A DNA stretch of 64,000 bases from Porphyromonas catoniae ATCC 51270 (GCF_000565015.1 NZ_JDFF01000009.1:62001-126000), one strand, 5' to 3'; shown: positions 8,944-18,042, numbered from the stretch's first letter. Notes: generated from the letters alone by a model not told the origin. Numbers and translations are program-made.

Positions 8944-8980
8944 GATTCTACTTAAATTAATATGGTTTTATGTTGCTATT

Positions 8981-10810
8981 TTATTTCTTCTTAAAGGGAG
9001 TGTAAGGCTTACCTCCGCCCTCGAATTCACTATTCTTATAGTACTCAACGAAGGTCAGACGTAGCGGATGGACGAAGGCACCGATCATAGCGATACCGAA
9101 GTTGATACCATGCCCAAAGAGTAGGATCAGTAGGGCAGCTAGCCAGCCCACAACGTAGCTCACGGCGGATGCTCCGCTACCCGAAGCAGGTACGCAGGAC
9201 AGGGCTAGCTGATTGAAGACACTACCTAGGATACCGCCCGTCAGCCCGATAGCGAAGAGACGTATATAGGAGAGCGAATCACCCAAGAGACCTGATGCCG
9301 TTTCGTAGGTCGTCCAGAGTCCAGAGCCTAAGTTTACGAATGGATTCTTACCCGGGCTATTATAGAAGAAAGCCACGAGCACCGCAAGGCCAGCCACACC
9401 GTACAGGACATAGTTCACTGCCGGAGGTAGGACAATCTCTGCCTTGGGGAGACCGTAGATCAGCCCCAGCGCTATCAGTAGCAGCACCCACGCATAGCCC
9501 GCGAGCGAATGCTTCCAGCCAAGTTGGCGACCTTTCTTGTAAGCTCCGATTGTTTTCCCAAGCAGTACTTGGATGATCCCTATGAGAATAGAAACCATCA
9601 TCAGGTTATCCTGACTGAAGATATAGTTCTTGTCACTGGCCCAAGGCAGGGAGATACCGAAGATACCACCCATCAAGAGACCAACGACAAACGCTCCCCC
9701 TCCGAGCCACTGCCCGAGAGCAAGCAGGCTCGTATCTGCGTCTTTACTCTTTAGCCTAAAGTACGTGGAGACGCAGAATAAAATCAGCCCGTAGCCTGCG
9801 TCGCCGAAGCACATACCGAAGAAGAGCATGAAGAACGGCGCAATCAAGTACGTTTGGTCAATCTCTTGATAGTTAGGCAGAGAGAAAAGCCCAGTAACGA
9901 ACTCGAAGCTCTTCGTAAAGGAATTATTTTTCAGTTGGATGGGTACACGCTCCTTCTCAGGGTCAAACTCTACCTGACGGTAGCAGTAGCCAGCCTGCTC
10001 CAGCGCTAGCTCGAACTGCTCGGCTTCACTAGCGGGGACGAAGCCTTCGAGCACCAAGAGCCGCTCATCCATCAGGCGATCGGCCTGAAGCTGTGCACTA
10101 CCGAAGGTAAAGCGGTTCTCTAGGAATGTATCGTACGCCTCTAGCTCAGGCAACCAATGCTGGGTGCGCTCGGTGAGGCTCTGGATCAAGTGGTCTCGTT
10201 CCTCCTCGGTGCTCTCTAGGAGCGTCTCCAGCTCCGCAACGCTCCGGCTGGGGCGTGCCACCTGCTCTGCATCAGGCAGGGAGGGGGCATCTGACGAGTG
10301 ATGAAGGAGGACGAAATACTGCTTACCAGCTTGCTCGGCAATGGGAAGGGCGTCATGTACGCTCTGGAAGGCCTCGGTAAAGCGAGCTAGGGGTATGGTG
10401 AAGAAGCTAAGGGCGTAGCCTGCCCCCTCAAGGCGAGTGAGTGCAGAGACATCGAACGCTCCCCAGGGACGCACATCGTCAGCCTCGGCACGAAACGACG
10501 TAAGAGTCTCGTTTAGGAAGGCGAGGCGCTGTAGCTCGCCTTCTATCTCTGCGATGAGGGCACGTCCTGCCTCCTCATTCTGAGAGAGGTTGGGCGAGGA
10601 AGCACGCTCCTCGGTGGTGTAAGGACGCAGCGAGCGCAGAGTCTCTGTGATATGTGCTCGCTCGGAGATTATGGCACGCAGAGCATCGACCTCACGTGCA
10701 TTCTTTTGCTCCTTGACGTGCAGGACACCCAGCGTACGTAGCTTCTCAAGAAATGCTTCGTAGTCTTTGTGGAAGACGAGGAAAGCATACTTATTCATTG
10801 GCTGTATCAT
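8981..10810 (-). CDS. ntpI: V-type ATP synthase subunit I (stator, a-subunit homologue)
   Basis: A 609-residue protein with a soluble, largely coiled-coil N-terminal half (about residues 1-310) and a multi-helix membrane C-terminal half that would supply the ion half-channels facing the K ring. The segment GDAGYGLILF near residue 340 and the helix ending ALLILLFGHGINFGIAMIGA are typical of the family. Its ATG at 10810 overlaps the stop of subunit D by four bases (ATGA), which supports that start and indicates translational coupling; an ATG four codons later is the alternative. Confidence 0.95.
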   Translation of the reverse strand: MIQPMNKYAFLVFHKDYEAFLEKLRTLGVLHVKEQKNAREVDALRAIISERAHITETLRSLRPYTTEERASSPNLSQNEEAGRALIAEIEGELQRLAFLNETLTSFRAEADDVRPWGAFDVSALTRLEGAGYALSFFTIPLARFTEAFQSVHDALPIAEQAGKQYFVLLHHSSDAPSLPDAEQVARPSRSVAELETLLESTEEERDHLIQSLTERTQHWLPELEAYDTFLENRFTFGSAQLQADRLMDERLLVLEGFVPASEAEQFELALEQAGYCYRQVEFDPEKERVPIQLKNNSFTKSFEFVTGLFSLPNYQEIDQTYLIAPFFMLFFGMCFGDAGYGLILFCVSTYFRLKSKDADTSLLALGQWLGGGAFVVGLLMGGIFGISLPWASDKNYIFSQDNLMMVSILIGIIQVLLGKTIGAYKKGRQLGWKHSLAGYAWVLLLIALGLIYGLPKAEIVLPPAVNYVLYGVAGLAVLVAFFYNSPGKNPFVNLGSGLWTTYETASGLLGDSLSYIRLFAIGLTGGILGSVFNQLALSCVPASGSGASAVSYVVGWLAALLILLFGHGINFGIAMIGAFVHPLRLTFVEYYKNSEFEGGGKPYTPFKKK

Positions 10811-11424
10811 AGCACAGTACCTCCTTCCTGTTGGGCACGACGCTCCATGTTGGAGCGCATGATTTTCTGTGACGCTTTCGAGAGGCTCTCTTCGTCCTCG
10901 AGGAAGCGTTTAATCTTTCGGATGGCGTCTTGATAGCCAGGTATCTGTACCTTCTCGAAGAGGTTTACCTTCTGGGTGGTCTTGCGACGAGCGTGGTCGA
11001 GGAATTCCATCTTTAGTCGCTGAAATTCTGCCTCTATGCCCACGGTGGCAAGGGTCTTGAGCAACTCAATACCTTCAGCCCACCAGCTGGGAGCATTGAA
11101 GATGCTGAAGGGACGTATCTCGTAGTGGATGTCACCCAGCACGGGGAGCATGACACCAGCGATCTTCTTCATCGAGAGCTCAACGCTCTGCACGGTAATG
11201 AGACTGGGGTCAAATTCGCCCCATAGTCGTACCATTCCCTGGTAGCCACGTAGCTCTTCCTCGAGGCGTGCCTCCAGACGCTCGACCTCCATCTTCGTAT
11301 GCTTGACCTGCTGTCTGAGGGCGCTTTCCTTAGCCTTAATAGTAGGCAAGGTGCGTACGCGCATTTTCAGCGCCTTTTCCTGCTGTTGCAGCGAGGTCTT
11401 GTTGTATTGAAATCGTATCGCCAT
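10807..11424 (-). CDS. ntpD: V-type ATP synthase subunit D (central stalk)
   Basis: A 205-residue, highly helical protein that forms the rotor shaft connecting the A3B3 head to the membrane ring. The N-terminal FQYNKTSLQQQEKALKMR and the long coiled-coil 20-75 and 130-195 fit subunit D, although it diverges from archaeal members. It starts 21 bp after the peptidase E gene and overlaps subunit I by four bases. Confidence 0.88.
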   Translation of the reverse strand: MAIRFQYNKTSLQQQEKALKMRVRTLPTIKAKESALRQQVKHTKMEVERLEARLEEELRGYQGMVRLWGEFDPSLITVQSVELSMKKIAGVMLPVLGDIHYEIRPFSIFNAPSWWAEGIELLKTLATVGIEAEFQRLKMEFLDHARRKTTQKVNLFEKVQIPGYQDAIRKIKRFLEDEESLSKASQKIMRSNMERRAQQEGGTVL

Positions 11425-11445
11425 AAGTCTTGAATGGCTTCCTTA

Positions 11446-12075
11446 TTATTCTTTAGTCACGACCGTAAGGTCATTTCCTCGGACGATGATTGCCTGATGG
11501 TTTGTGATTGGCACGAGAGGGAGCTTCTCGCCATAGGTAGCGATAATCTTCTCTCCTACTTTCGCAAAGGGGAAGCTCTTGTAGTGAGGGAGAGGGTATT
11601 TAGAAATGACTCCTAGGGCAGCGAAAGAGGTTAGTTCAGGTGCCACACTAGCCTTGTCCATAAGCTGAACATACTCGATACTTGGGGCAAGAATCATCGT
11701 CCCTGCAGACTCACCTATATAAGGCTTCCCACCCTCAATCTCTCTCAGGATAAGCTTATCGGCTCCCTTACGTTGGAGCTCCTGAAGGAGGTAGAAGGTA
11801 TTCCCTCCAGAGACGTAGATGAGGTCTCCCCGAGAAAGAGAGGCTTCAATCTCTTCGGCAGAAGCCTCTGCGACATCCAAAGGTTCGACCTTCAGCCCAA
11901 ACTTCTCCAATGCCTTTTGTCCCGATTTGACGTACGCCTTGTACGACTCAGGGTTACTGGCTGTAGGGATGAATGTGACGACCTTTCCCTGTAGCTCTGC
12001 GGGGCAAGCCTCTTTGAAGAGGGGAGCAACGCTGGAGAAAGAGGAGCAAAGGAACAAGAATATACCTGGGTTCAT
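11446..12075 (-). CDS. pepE: Peptidase E-like serine peptidase (S51 family)
   Basis: Peptidase E hydrolyses Asp-Xaa dipeptides in the cytosol. With the start at 12075 the protein has 209 residues and begins MNPGIFLFLCSS, like the family; an upstream ATG at 12135 would add 20 unusual residues. IYVSGGNTFYLL (87-98) and the nucleophile S123 in GESAGT are family hallmarks, and PLPHY near 161-165 may supply the histidine. It is inserted, with the HU-like gene, inside the V-ATPase operon between subunits B and D. No functional link to the ATPase is known to me; co-transcription may be accidental. Confidence 0.85.
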   Translation of the reverse strand: MNPGIFLFLCSSFSSVAPLFKEACPAELQGKVVTFIPTASNPESYKAYVKSGQKALEKFGLKVEPLDVAEASAEEIEASLSRGDLIYVSGGNTFYLLQELQRKGADKLILREIEGGKPYIGESAGTMILAPSIEYVQLMDKASVAPELTSFAALGVISKYPLPHYKSFPFAKVGEKIIATYGEKLPLVPITNHQAIIVRGNDLTVVTKE

Positions 12076-12156
12076 TGTCTTCTTTGATTTTCCCGTCGAG
12101 GGTTGCCCGCCGTAGCGTTTGTCTTGGGCGAGCAACCTCGAGGGAAGAGTTTGTGA

Positions 12157-12642
12157 CTAGATGCCAACGCCTCCGCCACCAGGCTCGCTGCCACCGCCGG
12201 GCTTCTTTTTACCCTTTTTCTTCTCAGCCAAAGCCTTGCGAGCGGCTTCTTCCTCTTCGGAAATACGTTCAAAACTTACGCCAGAGAGGTCCTTGAAGTC
12301 GGGCTTAGCACGGAAGGAGACTTTTGGATCTTTGATGTGCTTGGAGGCTACGAAGGTCTCCTTCTCATCAATCCCCACGGAGCCAAAGGTAGGCGTGAAC
12401 GTGCCTAGCTCTCCGCAGTCCACAGCCTCACCATCAGCCATGTGACGCTTAAGCACCTTGACCATGCGGTCAAAGACGGCCTTGACGTCAGCAGAGTCTA
12501 CGGTAGAGCCGTCGGCCACCTCCTCGCAGAAACGCTTGAAGGTAATCTTCTTTGTTGTGACTGATTGGGCGAAGATCTTCGTCTTGCCCTTGTCTTTCCC
12601 AAGCAGTACAGTGCGCTTGAAAATCCTGAACTTGATTGCCAT
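12157..12642 (-). CDS. HU-related DNA-binding protein
   Basis: A 161-residue histone-like protein of the HU-related group common in Bacteroidetes. Residues about 1-125 carry the HU-like fold (MAIKFRIFKRTVLLGKDKGK start, VDCGELGTF and KVSFRAKPDFKD in the arm and body). The last 30 residues are a low-complexity tail rich in lysine and then glycine (KKKGKKKPGGG), which probably adds non-specific DNA or RNA binding. Expected role: nucleoid organisation or DNA bending. It lies 226 bp after ntpB, separated by a tandem repeat array, and precedes peptidase E by 81 bp; it may have its own promoter, though no TAnnTTTG match was found. Confidence 0.85.
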   Translation of the reverse strand: MAIKFRIFKRTVLLGKDKGKTKIFAQSVTTKKITFKRFCEEVADGSTVDSADVKAVFDRMVKVLKRHMADGEAVDCGELGTFTPTFGSVGIDEKETFVASKHIKDPKVSFRAKPDFKDLSGVSFERISEEEEAARKALAEKKKGKKKPGGGSEPGGGGVGI

Positions 12643-12721
12643 AGCAATACAGATTTAAGTGTTTATGAATACGAAAAACTATTACCCAGCACCCTTGCGG
12701 AATGGAGGAAAAAGCTGACCG

Positions 12722-12808
12722 TTGCGACCAATATACCTCGCACTTGCGACCAATATACCTCGCATTTGCGACGTATATACCTCGCAAGTGCGAGGTATAC
12801 TGGTCGCA
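12722..12808. repeat. 22-bp period array (TTGCGACC class)
   Basis: Three direct 22-bp units start at 12722, 12744 and 12766 with consensus TTGCGACCAATATACCTCGC plus two bases, followed at 12788-12808 by an inverted copy. Units 1 and 2 differ at a single position. The inverted last unit makes a strong stem with unit 3. It lies in the V-ATPase operon upstream of the HU-like gene. Confidence 0.9.
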
Positions 12809-12868
12809 GAATCGAGCCTTTACCTTTCATTTTTTAGGATATAGGATGGGATTAGAAGCTATTGATTT

Positions 12869-14191
12869 CTAGCCTTTTGGCCAGTACTTATCGACGAGCG
12901 ACTGCTTGATGTTCACCTCGGCAGGACGGAAATACTTGCCGAAGAGCAGCCATGCCGTGTCAAGCATCTGCTCGGTGTCGATATTCACGTCGATGGCCAG
13001 CAGATCGCGCGAGTAATCCGCAGCGAAGGCTAGCGTGCGGTTGTCATAGTCCGTCAAATCGAAGCCATTCTCCATCTTCGTCTGCGCACCGGCTGCATCG
13101 GAGAAGAGGCGGACGGCAGCGTTCATCACTTGCGGGTGGTCTTCGCGCGTCTTCTTCCCGATTACCAACTGCTTCAGGCGGGAGAGCGAACGGAAGGGGT
13201 CGATAATGACCTTCCCCACGTTGCTATCACGACGTAGGTAAAGCTGTCCCTCCGTGATGTAGCCCGTGTTGTCGGGGACGGCGTGGGTGATGTCACCACC
13301 CGAGAGCGTCGTCACGGCAATGATGGTGATCGAGCCTCCATCGGGGAACTGTACCGCCTTCTCGTAGATCTTCGCTAGGTCGGAGTAGAGCGAGCCGGGC
13401 ATCGAGTCCTTCGATGGAATCTGATCCATGCGGTTGGAGACGATGGCCAGGGCATCGGCGTAGTTCGTCATGTCGGTAAGCAGCACGAGGACTTTCTCCT
13501 TCTTCTCAACGGAGAAGTATTCCGCCGCAGTGAGCGCCATATCGGGGATGAGCAGACGCTCGACGGAGGGATCCTCCGTGGTGTTGATGAAGCTGACGAT
13601 ACGATCCAGCGCACCTGCATTGCTAAACGTGTTCTTGAAGAAGAGATAGTCATCGTTTGTCATGCCCATACCGCCGAGAATGATCTTGTCGCTCTTGGCA
13701 CGTAGCGCCACCATCGCCATTACCTCGTTGAATGGCTGGTCAGGGTCAGCGAAGAAGGGAATCTTCTGTCCGGTAACGAGCGTATTGTTCAGGTCAATCC
13801 CTGCGATACCCGTAGCAATCAGCTCAGAGGGTTGCTCACGGCGAACGGGATTCACGCTGGGGCCACCGATTTCAACCTCCTTGCCCGAGATAGCAGGCCC
13901 CCCGTCAATAGGAAGCCCGTAGGCGTTGAAGAAACGTCCGACGAGCTGATCGCCTACCTGCAGGGTTGGTGCCTTCCCGAGGAAGATTACTTCAGCATTG
14001 GTAGGGATGCCCTCCGTACCACCGAAGACCTGGAGCGTAACCTCCTGTCCCATGATGCGCACGACCTGCGCTAGACGCCCATCGATCGTAGCAAGCTCCT
14101 CATTCCCCACGCCTTCGGCACGGAGCGTGCAGGTTGCCTTCGTAATGTTCTCGATCTTCGTGTAGATCTTTTGGAATGCTTTTGCAGCCAT
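12869..14191 (-). CDS. ntpB: V-type ATP synthase subunit B (regulatory head subunit)
   Basis: A 440-residue non-catalytic nucleotide-binding subunit of the A3B3 head. It lacks a Walker A P-loop and has the B-type replacement VTGQKIPFFAD near residues 139-149; the N-terminal beta-barrel and the EGIPTNAEVIFLGK stretch are usual. SLSRL near 334-338 belongs to the nucleotide-interface region of this family. It follows ntpA by 6 bp, so the pair is translated together to give matched amounts. Confidence 0.96.
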   Translation of the reverse strand: MAAKAFQKIYTKIENITKATCTLRAEGVGNEELATIDGRLAQVVRIMGQEVTLQVFGGTEGIPTNAEVIFLGKAPTLQVGDQLVGRFFNAYGLPIDGGPAISGKEVEIGGPSVNPVRREQPSELIATGIAGIDLNNTLVTGQKIPFFADPDQPFNEVMAMVALRAKSDKIILGGMGMTNDDYLFFKNTFSNAGALDRIVSFINTTEDPSVERLLIPDMALTAAEYFSVEKKEKVLVLLTDMTNYADALAIVSNRMDQIPSKDSMPGSLYSDLAKIYEKAVQFPDGGSITIIAVTTLSGGDITHAVPDNTGYITEGQLYLRRDSNVGKVIIDPFRSLSRLKQLVIGKKTREDHPQVMNAAVRLFSDAAGAQTKMENGFDLTDYDNRTLAFAADYSRDLLAIDVNIDTEQMLDTAWLLFGKYFRPAEVNIKQSLVDKYWPKG

Positions 14192-14197
14192 TGTCGT

Positions 14198-15955
14198 TTA
14201 GTTTTTAGCTCTTTGGGAAACAAGTGCATTGACCTTCTCCTCGGCCGCACGGAAGTCCTCGCTCTGGAAGAGGGTGTAGTTCATCTGGCGTAGGGCGTTG
14301 ATGAGCTCCTTGAAGAAGTCACTAACCTCTACGAAGCCCTCGAAATCAAACTCCATCCTACAGATGTCCATGACTTTATCCGCCATGTACTCTTGACGCT
14401 CAATAGGGCAATTGCAATCAACCTCGTCGAATGCATCCTGCTGGCAAAGCACAAAGTCGATAAGCTCCGACTTCCAGAACGTCACGTGGTACTCTAGTGG
14501 CACACCGTCATCCCCAAGGATGTTGATCTGCTCGGAGATTTCCTTCCCTTGTATGAGGCGCTGCTTCATCTCAGCGACCTTCTCGATCCACCCTGACCCG
14601 ATGCGCTCGGCGACATAGGCCTGAAACTCGGGATACTCTAGGTACTTCGAGTAACTATCAATGGGGTTCACAGCAGGGTAACGCTTCCGGTCGGCACGCT
14701 CCTGCTCGAGGGCGTAGAAGCAACGAGCAACCTTCTTCGTGTTCTCAGTAACGGGCTCCTTCAAGTTACCTCCTGCAGGCGACACCGTACCAATGAACGT
14801 CACCGAACCTGTCTTGCCATTCTTTAGATGCACGAAGCCCGCACGAGCGTAGAAGTTCGCCACGATAGCCGAGAGGTCCATCGGGAAAGCATCAGGCCCG
14901 GGAAGCTCCTCCAGACGGTTGGACATCTCACGCAGTGCCTGCGCCCAGCGAGAAGTAGAGTCCGCCATCAGCAGCACCCTCAATCCCATCGAACGGTAGT
15001 ACTCTGCGATCGTCATCGCCGTATAAACGGAGGCTTCACGGGCAGCTACCGGCATGTTCGAGGTATTAGCAATGATGATTGTACGCTCCATAAGAGGGCG
15101 ACCCGTGTTGGGATCTTTGAGTTCAGGGAACTCCTTGAAGACTTCCACGACCTCATTAGCGCGCTCACCACACGCTGCGATGATAACGATGTCCGCTGCT
15201 GCCTGCTTGCTTATAGCGTGCTGTAGCACCGTCTTACCCGTACCGAAAGGACCAGGGATGAAACCCGTGCCACCCTCTACGATGGGGTTCATCGTATCGA
15301 GCATACGCACGCCTGTCTCTAGGAGCTTGTATGGACGAGGCTTGTCCACGTAGCATGTAATGGGTCGCTTGACGGGCCACTTCTGCTCCATCGTGACAGC
15401 ATGTTCCTTGCCTTCATCATCAACGAGGACAGCAATCTCTTCCCGTACGGTATATGCGCCCTCTGGGCGGATGCTCTTCAGCGTATACAGCCCCTCGAAG
15501 GTAAAGGGTACCATGATCTTAATAGGTTGGAAGTTCTCTATGACTTCCCCGAGGTAATCACCTACAGTGACACGCTCGCCTTCGCTTGCCAGAGGCTTGA
15601 AGTCCCAACGTCTCTCCTCGTCCAGCGCATAAGTATACGAGCCACGGCTAAGGAACACCCCGTCCATCTTATCTAGGTCGTTCTGTAAGCCATCGTAGTT
15701 CTTCGAGAGCATTCCGGGGCCAAGTGTGACCTCCAACATATGCCCTTCGAAGGTGACAGGATCACCAATACGCATGCCACGAGTGGACTCAAAGACCTGC
15801 GCGTAGGCATTCTTCCCATTTACCTTAATGACTTCACTCATCAAGGGTACTCCTGCGACGGTGATGTAGCAGATTTCATTCTGCGCCACAGGACCATCGG
15901 CTTCGATGGTGACGAGGTTACCGACGACACCCTTTACGATACCTTTTGTTGCCAT
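14198..15955 (-). CDS. ntpA: V-type ATP synthase subunit A (catalytic)
   Basis: A 585-residue catalytic subunit that hydrolyses or makes ATP in the cytosolic head. The Walker A P-loop is GPFGTGKT at 235-242, a variant of the more common GAFGCGKT. The A-type non-homologous insertion (about 110-200) is present, and the segment RVLLMADSTSRWAQALRE carries the Walker B region. Length matches the family. It follows the DUF2764 gene by 51 bp and precedes ntpB by 6 bp. Confidence 0.97.
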   Translation of the reverse strand: MATKGIVKGVVGNLVTIEADGPVAQNEICYITVAGVPLMSEVIKVNGKNAYAQVFESTRGMRIGDPVTFEGHMLEVTLGPGMLSKNYDGLQNDLDKMDGVFLSRGSYTYALDEERRWDFKPLASEGERVTVGDYLGEVIENFQPIKIMVPFTFEGLYTLKSIRPEGAYTVREEIAVLVDDEGKEHAVTMEQKWPVKRPITCYVDKPRPYKLLETGVRMLDTMNPIVEGGTGFIPGPFGTGKTVLQHAISKQAAADIVIIAACGERANEVVEVFKEFPELKDPNTGRPLMERTIIIANTSNMPVAAREASVYTAMTIAEYYRSMGLRVLLMADSTSRWAQALREMSNRLEELPGPDAFPMDLSAIVANFYARAGFVHLKNGKTGSVTFIGTVSPAGGNLKEPVTENTKKVARCFYALEQERADRKRYPAVNPIDSYSKYLEYPEFQAYVAERIGSGWIEKVAEMKQRLIQGKEISEQINILGDDGVPLEYHVTFWKSELIDFVLCQQDAFDEVDCNCPIERQEYMADKVMDICRMEFDFEGFVEVSDFFKELINALRQMNYTLFQSEDFRAAEEKVNALVSQRAKN

Positions 15956-16006
15956 TATATTGTGTTGTTTCTATTTATCTATATGTATAGTGGCTAGCTC
16001 CTTCGG

Positions 16007-16969
16007 CTAGTGACGCTGCTGTCGCTTGAAGTCCTCCAGCACCTTGGCACTCTCCCCTTTAAGAGAAAGGACAATCTCTCGGAAGGTACGCTCGCCCGTA
16101 GCTTCATCCAGCTCGCTCCAGCGCTCCAGGATACTGAGACGTAGGTAGTAGCAGAGCACATTATCAATATCGAAGACACGCACGAACGTCCATTCGTCCA
16201 TCCAGCGCCACTTCAGCAGATCAATGAGCCTTTCCCGCCGTGCGATGTCTCGCTCCTCAGCGATACGCAGCACCTCGCCCAGATAAGGAAGCTCCTCACC
16301 CAGATCAAAGTCCTTAGCCTTCGACGTGCGAAGCTGCTCCTCTACCCTACCCCTACCGACAATGTAGCGAGTAGGATCCCAGCCGAGACGGCGACAAGTA
16401 TGGACTGCAAGGATATTACGGATGTTCTTGTTCAGGCGAAACCATTCCTGCAGGAAGGAGCTACTGCTTCGCTCTGCCCATTCATAATAGTACTGTGCCA
16501 GGAGGTCCTCCAATGCCAGGCGATTATGCCCCATCCGATCAATAAGAGTAGGTTCAACCAAACCATCATCCCATGCCGAACGCTTAGGCACAAAGAAAAG
16601 GTCGTAGACAAACCGTATCTGATACTCAGGGAGTAGCTTTTGCTTCGGGAGTCTCTTCCCTTCTTGTGCAGCCTTTATTACCTGCTGAAGTAGGATAGGT
16701 AGCTCTACCTTGGTAGCCTCATCGCTCTGAGCCTCAGCTTCATCCTTTTGCATGGAAGAGGATTCATTAGCTTCACTTCCTTCATGCAAAAGAGCATCTA
16801 GGAGTGCCCCATGAGTAGCCCCCAGACGTAGAAGCTCCAGATAGCTTCGGTCTTGTTGGGTGAGGACGCTCTGTAGCTCCGTATAGAATTCCTCCGTTGT
16901 CACAGGGGGACGCTGCATCTCAGCAGTCACAATAGGTAACCCTGCGACAAGCGCATAATACTTAGCCAT
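16007..16969 (-). CDS. DUF2764 protein of the V-ATPase operon
   Basis: A 320-residue protein starting MAKYYALVAGLPIV, which I recognise as DUF2764, a family found between the E and A genes in Bacteroidetes, chlamydial and spirochaete type V-ATPase operons. No signal peptide or membrane helix is seen and the protein is mostly helical and charged. The operon has no recognisable subunit C, F or G gene, and this protein sits where C would be, so it may take the role of the C subunit that couples the central stalk to the ring. That role is inference. Confidence 0.88.
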   Translation of the reverse strand: MAKYYALVAGLPIVTAEMQRPPVTTEEFYTELQSVLTQQDRSYLELLRLGATHGALLDALLHEGSEANESSSMQKDEAEAQSDEATKVELPILLQQVIKAAQEGKRLPKQKLLPEYQIRFVYDLFFVPKRSAWDDGLVEPTLIDRMGHNRLALEDLLAQYYYEWAERSSSSFLQEWFRLNKNIRNILAVHTCRRLGWDPTRYIVGRGRVEEQLRTSKAKDFDLGEELPYLGEVLRIAEERDIARRERLIDLLKWRWMDEWTFVRVFDIDNVLCYYLRLSILERWSELDEATGERTFREIVLSLKGESAKVLEDFKRQQRH

Positions 16970-16990
16970 GGCTTGCTCTTCCTCTTTTAG

Positions 16991-17581
16991 TTAGAAGAGT
17001 ATCTTGGCCATCTCAGGACGAAGGAAACTCTTGAATAGCTCTACAAACTCTGCTTCACCAAACTGAATCTTGAAGCTACCATCCTTCGGTGCCAAGGTGA
17101 AGTCAGTCGGTCTGCCTGCTACGGCACGAATCGTAACCCCCTGCTCCAAGAGATGCTTAGCATTCGCTGTGAAGTAGCTACGCAGCTCCTCAGCGTCTGC
17201 CGTAGTAATCTCCAGCCCGTGTGTGAGGTCAAAACGCTCGGCAAGCTTGAGGATAAAGCTATGCAGGAAGGCCTTATCGGTGAGCAGAGCCTGTGTGCTA
17301 GACTTGGCCACCTCGCCCTGGATCTGATCGGCAACACTGCTCTTGAGGGAATCGATGAGCTGAGAAGCATGTAGCTTGAGCTCAGACTCTGTGTTTTTCG
17401 TTAGTTCGCTAGAGCGTTGCTCAGCGATGCGAAGGATTTCATCGGCCTTGCGTGTGGCATCTTCTTCGATCTTTCGTGCTTTAGCTTCGGCTTCGGCTAT
17501 GAGGCGATTTGCTTCTGCTTGGCCTTTCTCGACACCTTCATTAAAGATCTTGTCGGTCAGTTCTTGAATTTTTGCATCCAT
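16991..17581 (-). CDS. ntpE: V-type ATP synthase subunit E (peripheral stalk)
   Basis: A 196-residue protein with a long N-terminal alanine/glutamate-rich coiled-coil (about 1-90) and a globular C-terminal domain, as in the peripheral stalk subunit that binds the top of the head. It is the first gene of the operon; the next gene starts 21 bp downstream. A TATCTTTG promoter element lies 66 bp upstream and a near-palindromic 13-mer sits in that promoter. No separate subunit G gene was seen. Confidence 0.88.
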   Translation of the reverse strand: MDAKIQELTDKIFNEGVEKGQAEANRLIAEAEAKARKIEEDATRKADEILRIAEQRSSELTKNTESELKLHASQLIDSLKSSVADQIQGEVAKSSTQALLTDKAFLHSFILKLAERFDLTHGLEITTADAEELRSYFTANAKHLLEQGVTIRAVAGRPTDFTLAPKDGSFKIQFGEAEFVELFKSFLRPEMAKILF

Positions 17582-17646
17582 ATCTGGTTACATTTGTTTG
17601 TCTGCAGTTATGGCGACAGAAGAGTCGTACTCTTCGTGCGTCCTGA

Positions 17647-17654
17647 CAAAGATA
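17647..17654 (-). promoter_or_regulatory. -7 element TATCTTTG of the V-ATPase operon
   Basis: Reads TATCTTTG on the minus strand, 66 bp upstream of ntpE. A 13-bp dyad (TTTCTT-T-AAGAAA on the plus strand, 17659-17671) lies just upstream, within the -7/-33 spacer, where a regulator could bind. Confidence 0.6.
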
Positions 17655-17780
17655 AGCATTTCTTTAAGAAAGGATAGGACAATTTTCCCCTGCTGTAAAA
17701 AAGCCAAAACAGCCCATCTCAGACTGATTACAAAGCCTTAGTTCCAAGCAACATAGAAGAAGCCAAAAAGGATAAGCCAA

Positions 17781-17890
17781 CGAGTTATGGTAACTCTCCA
17801 CAAAGAGTTATGGCAAATCGTTCTCATGAGTTATGGTAAGTCGTCGTGAAGACTTACCATAACTCGTCACAACGACTTATGGTAACTCGT
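17781..17890. repeat. 23-bp period array (CGAGTTA class), five units
   Basis: Units begin at 17782, 17805, 17828, 17851 and 17874, each exactly 23 bp apart. The core is GAGTTATGGTAACTCG with C/G swaps at the arm positions; it is a near-palindrome, CGAGTTA-N3-TAACTCG. The fourth unit is in the opposite orientation. The 6-7 bases between cores are not conserved. The same class recurs at 38905-39014. Confidence 0.92.
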
Positions 17891-18000
17891 TAGCAACCTC
17901 TATAATTCCCTTTAGATAAAGGGGCTTCGTGGATGAAGAAGCATCTAGCCATCCGAAGAGCATAGAGGTACCCACACTTCACCTAAGACTGAGCAACAAA

Positions 18001-18042
18001 TAGCAAGGGCTGCAACTAGAGACCTAGTTGCAGCCCTTGCTA
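18001..18042 (-). terminator. Terminator of the BI-1 gene
   Basis: A perfect 19-bp stem (left arm TAGCAAGGGCTGCAACTAG) with a 4-nt loop, 20 bp past the BI-1 stop; the minus strand continues TTTGTTGC after the stem. Confidence 0.85.
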
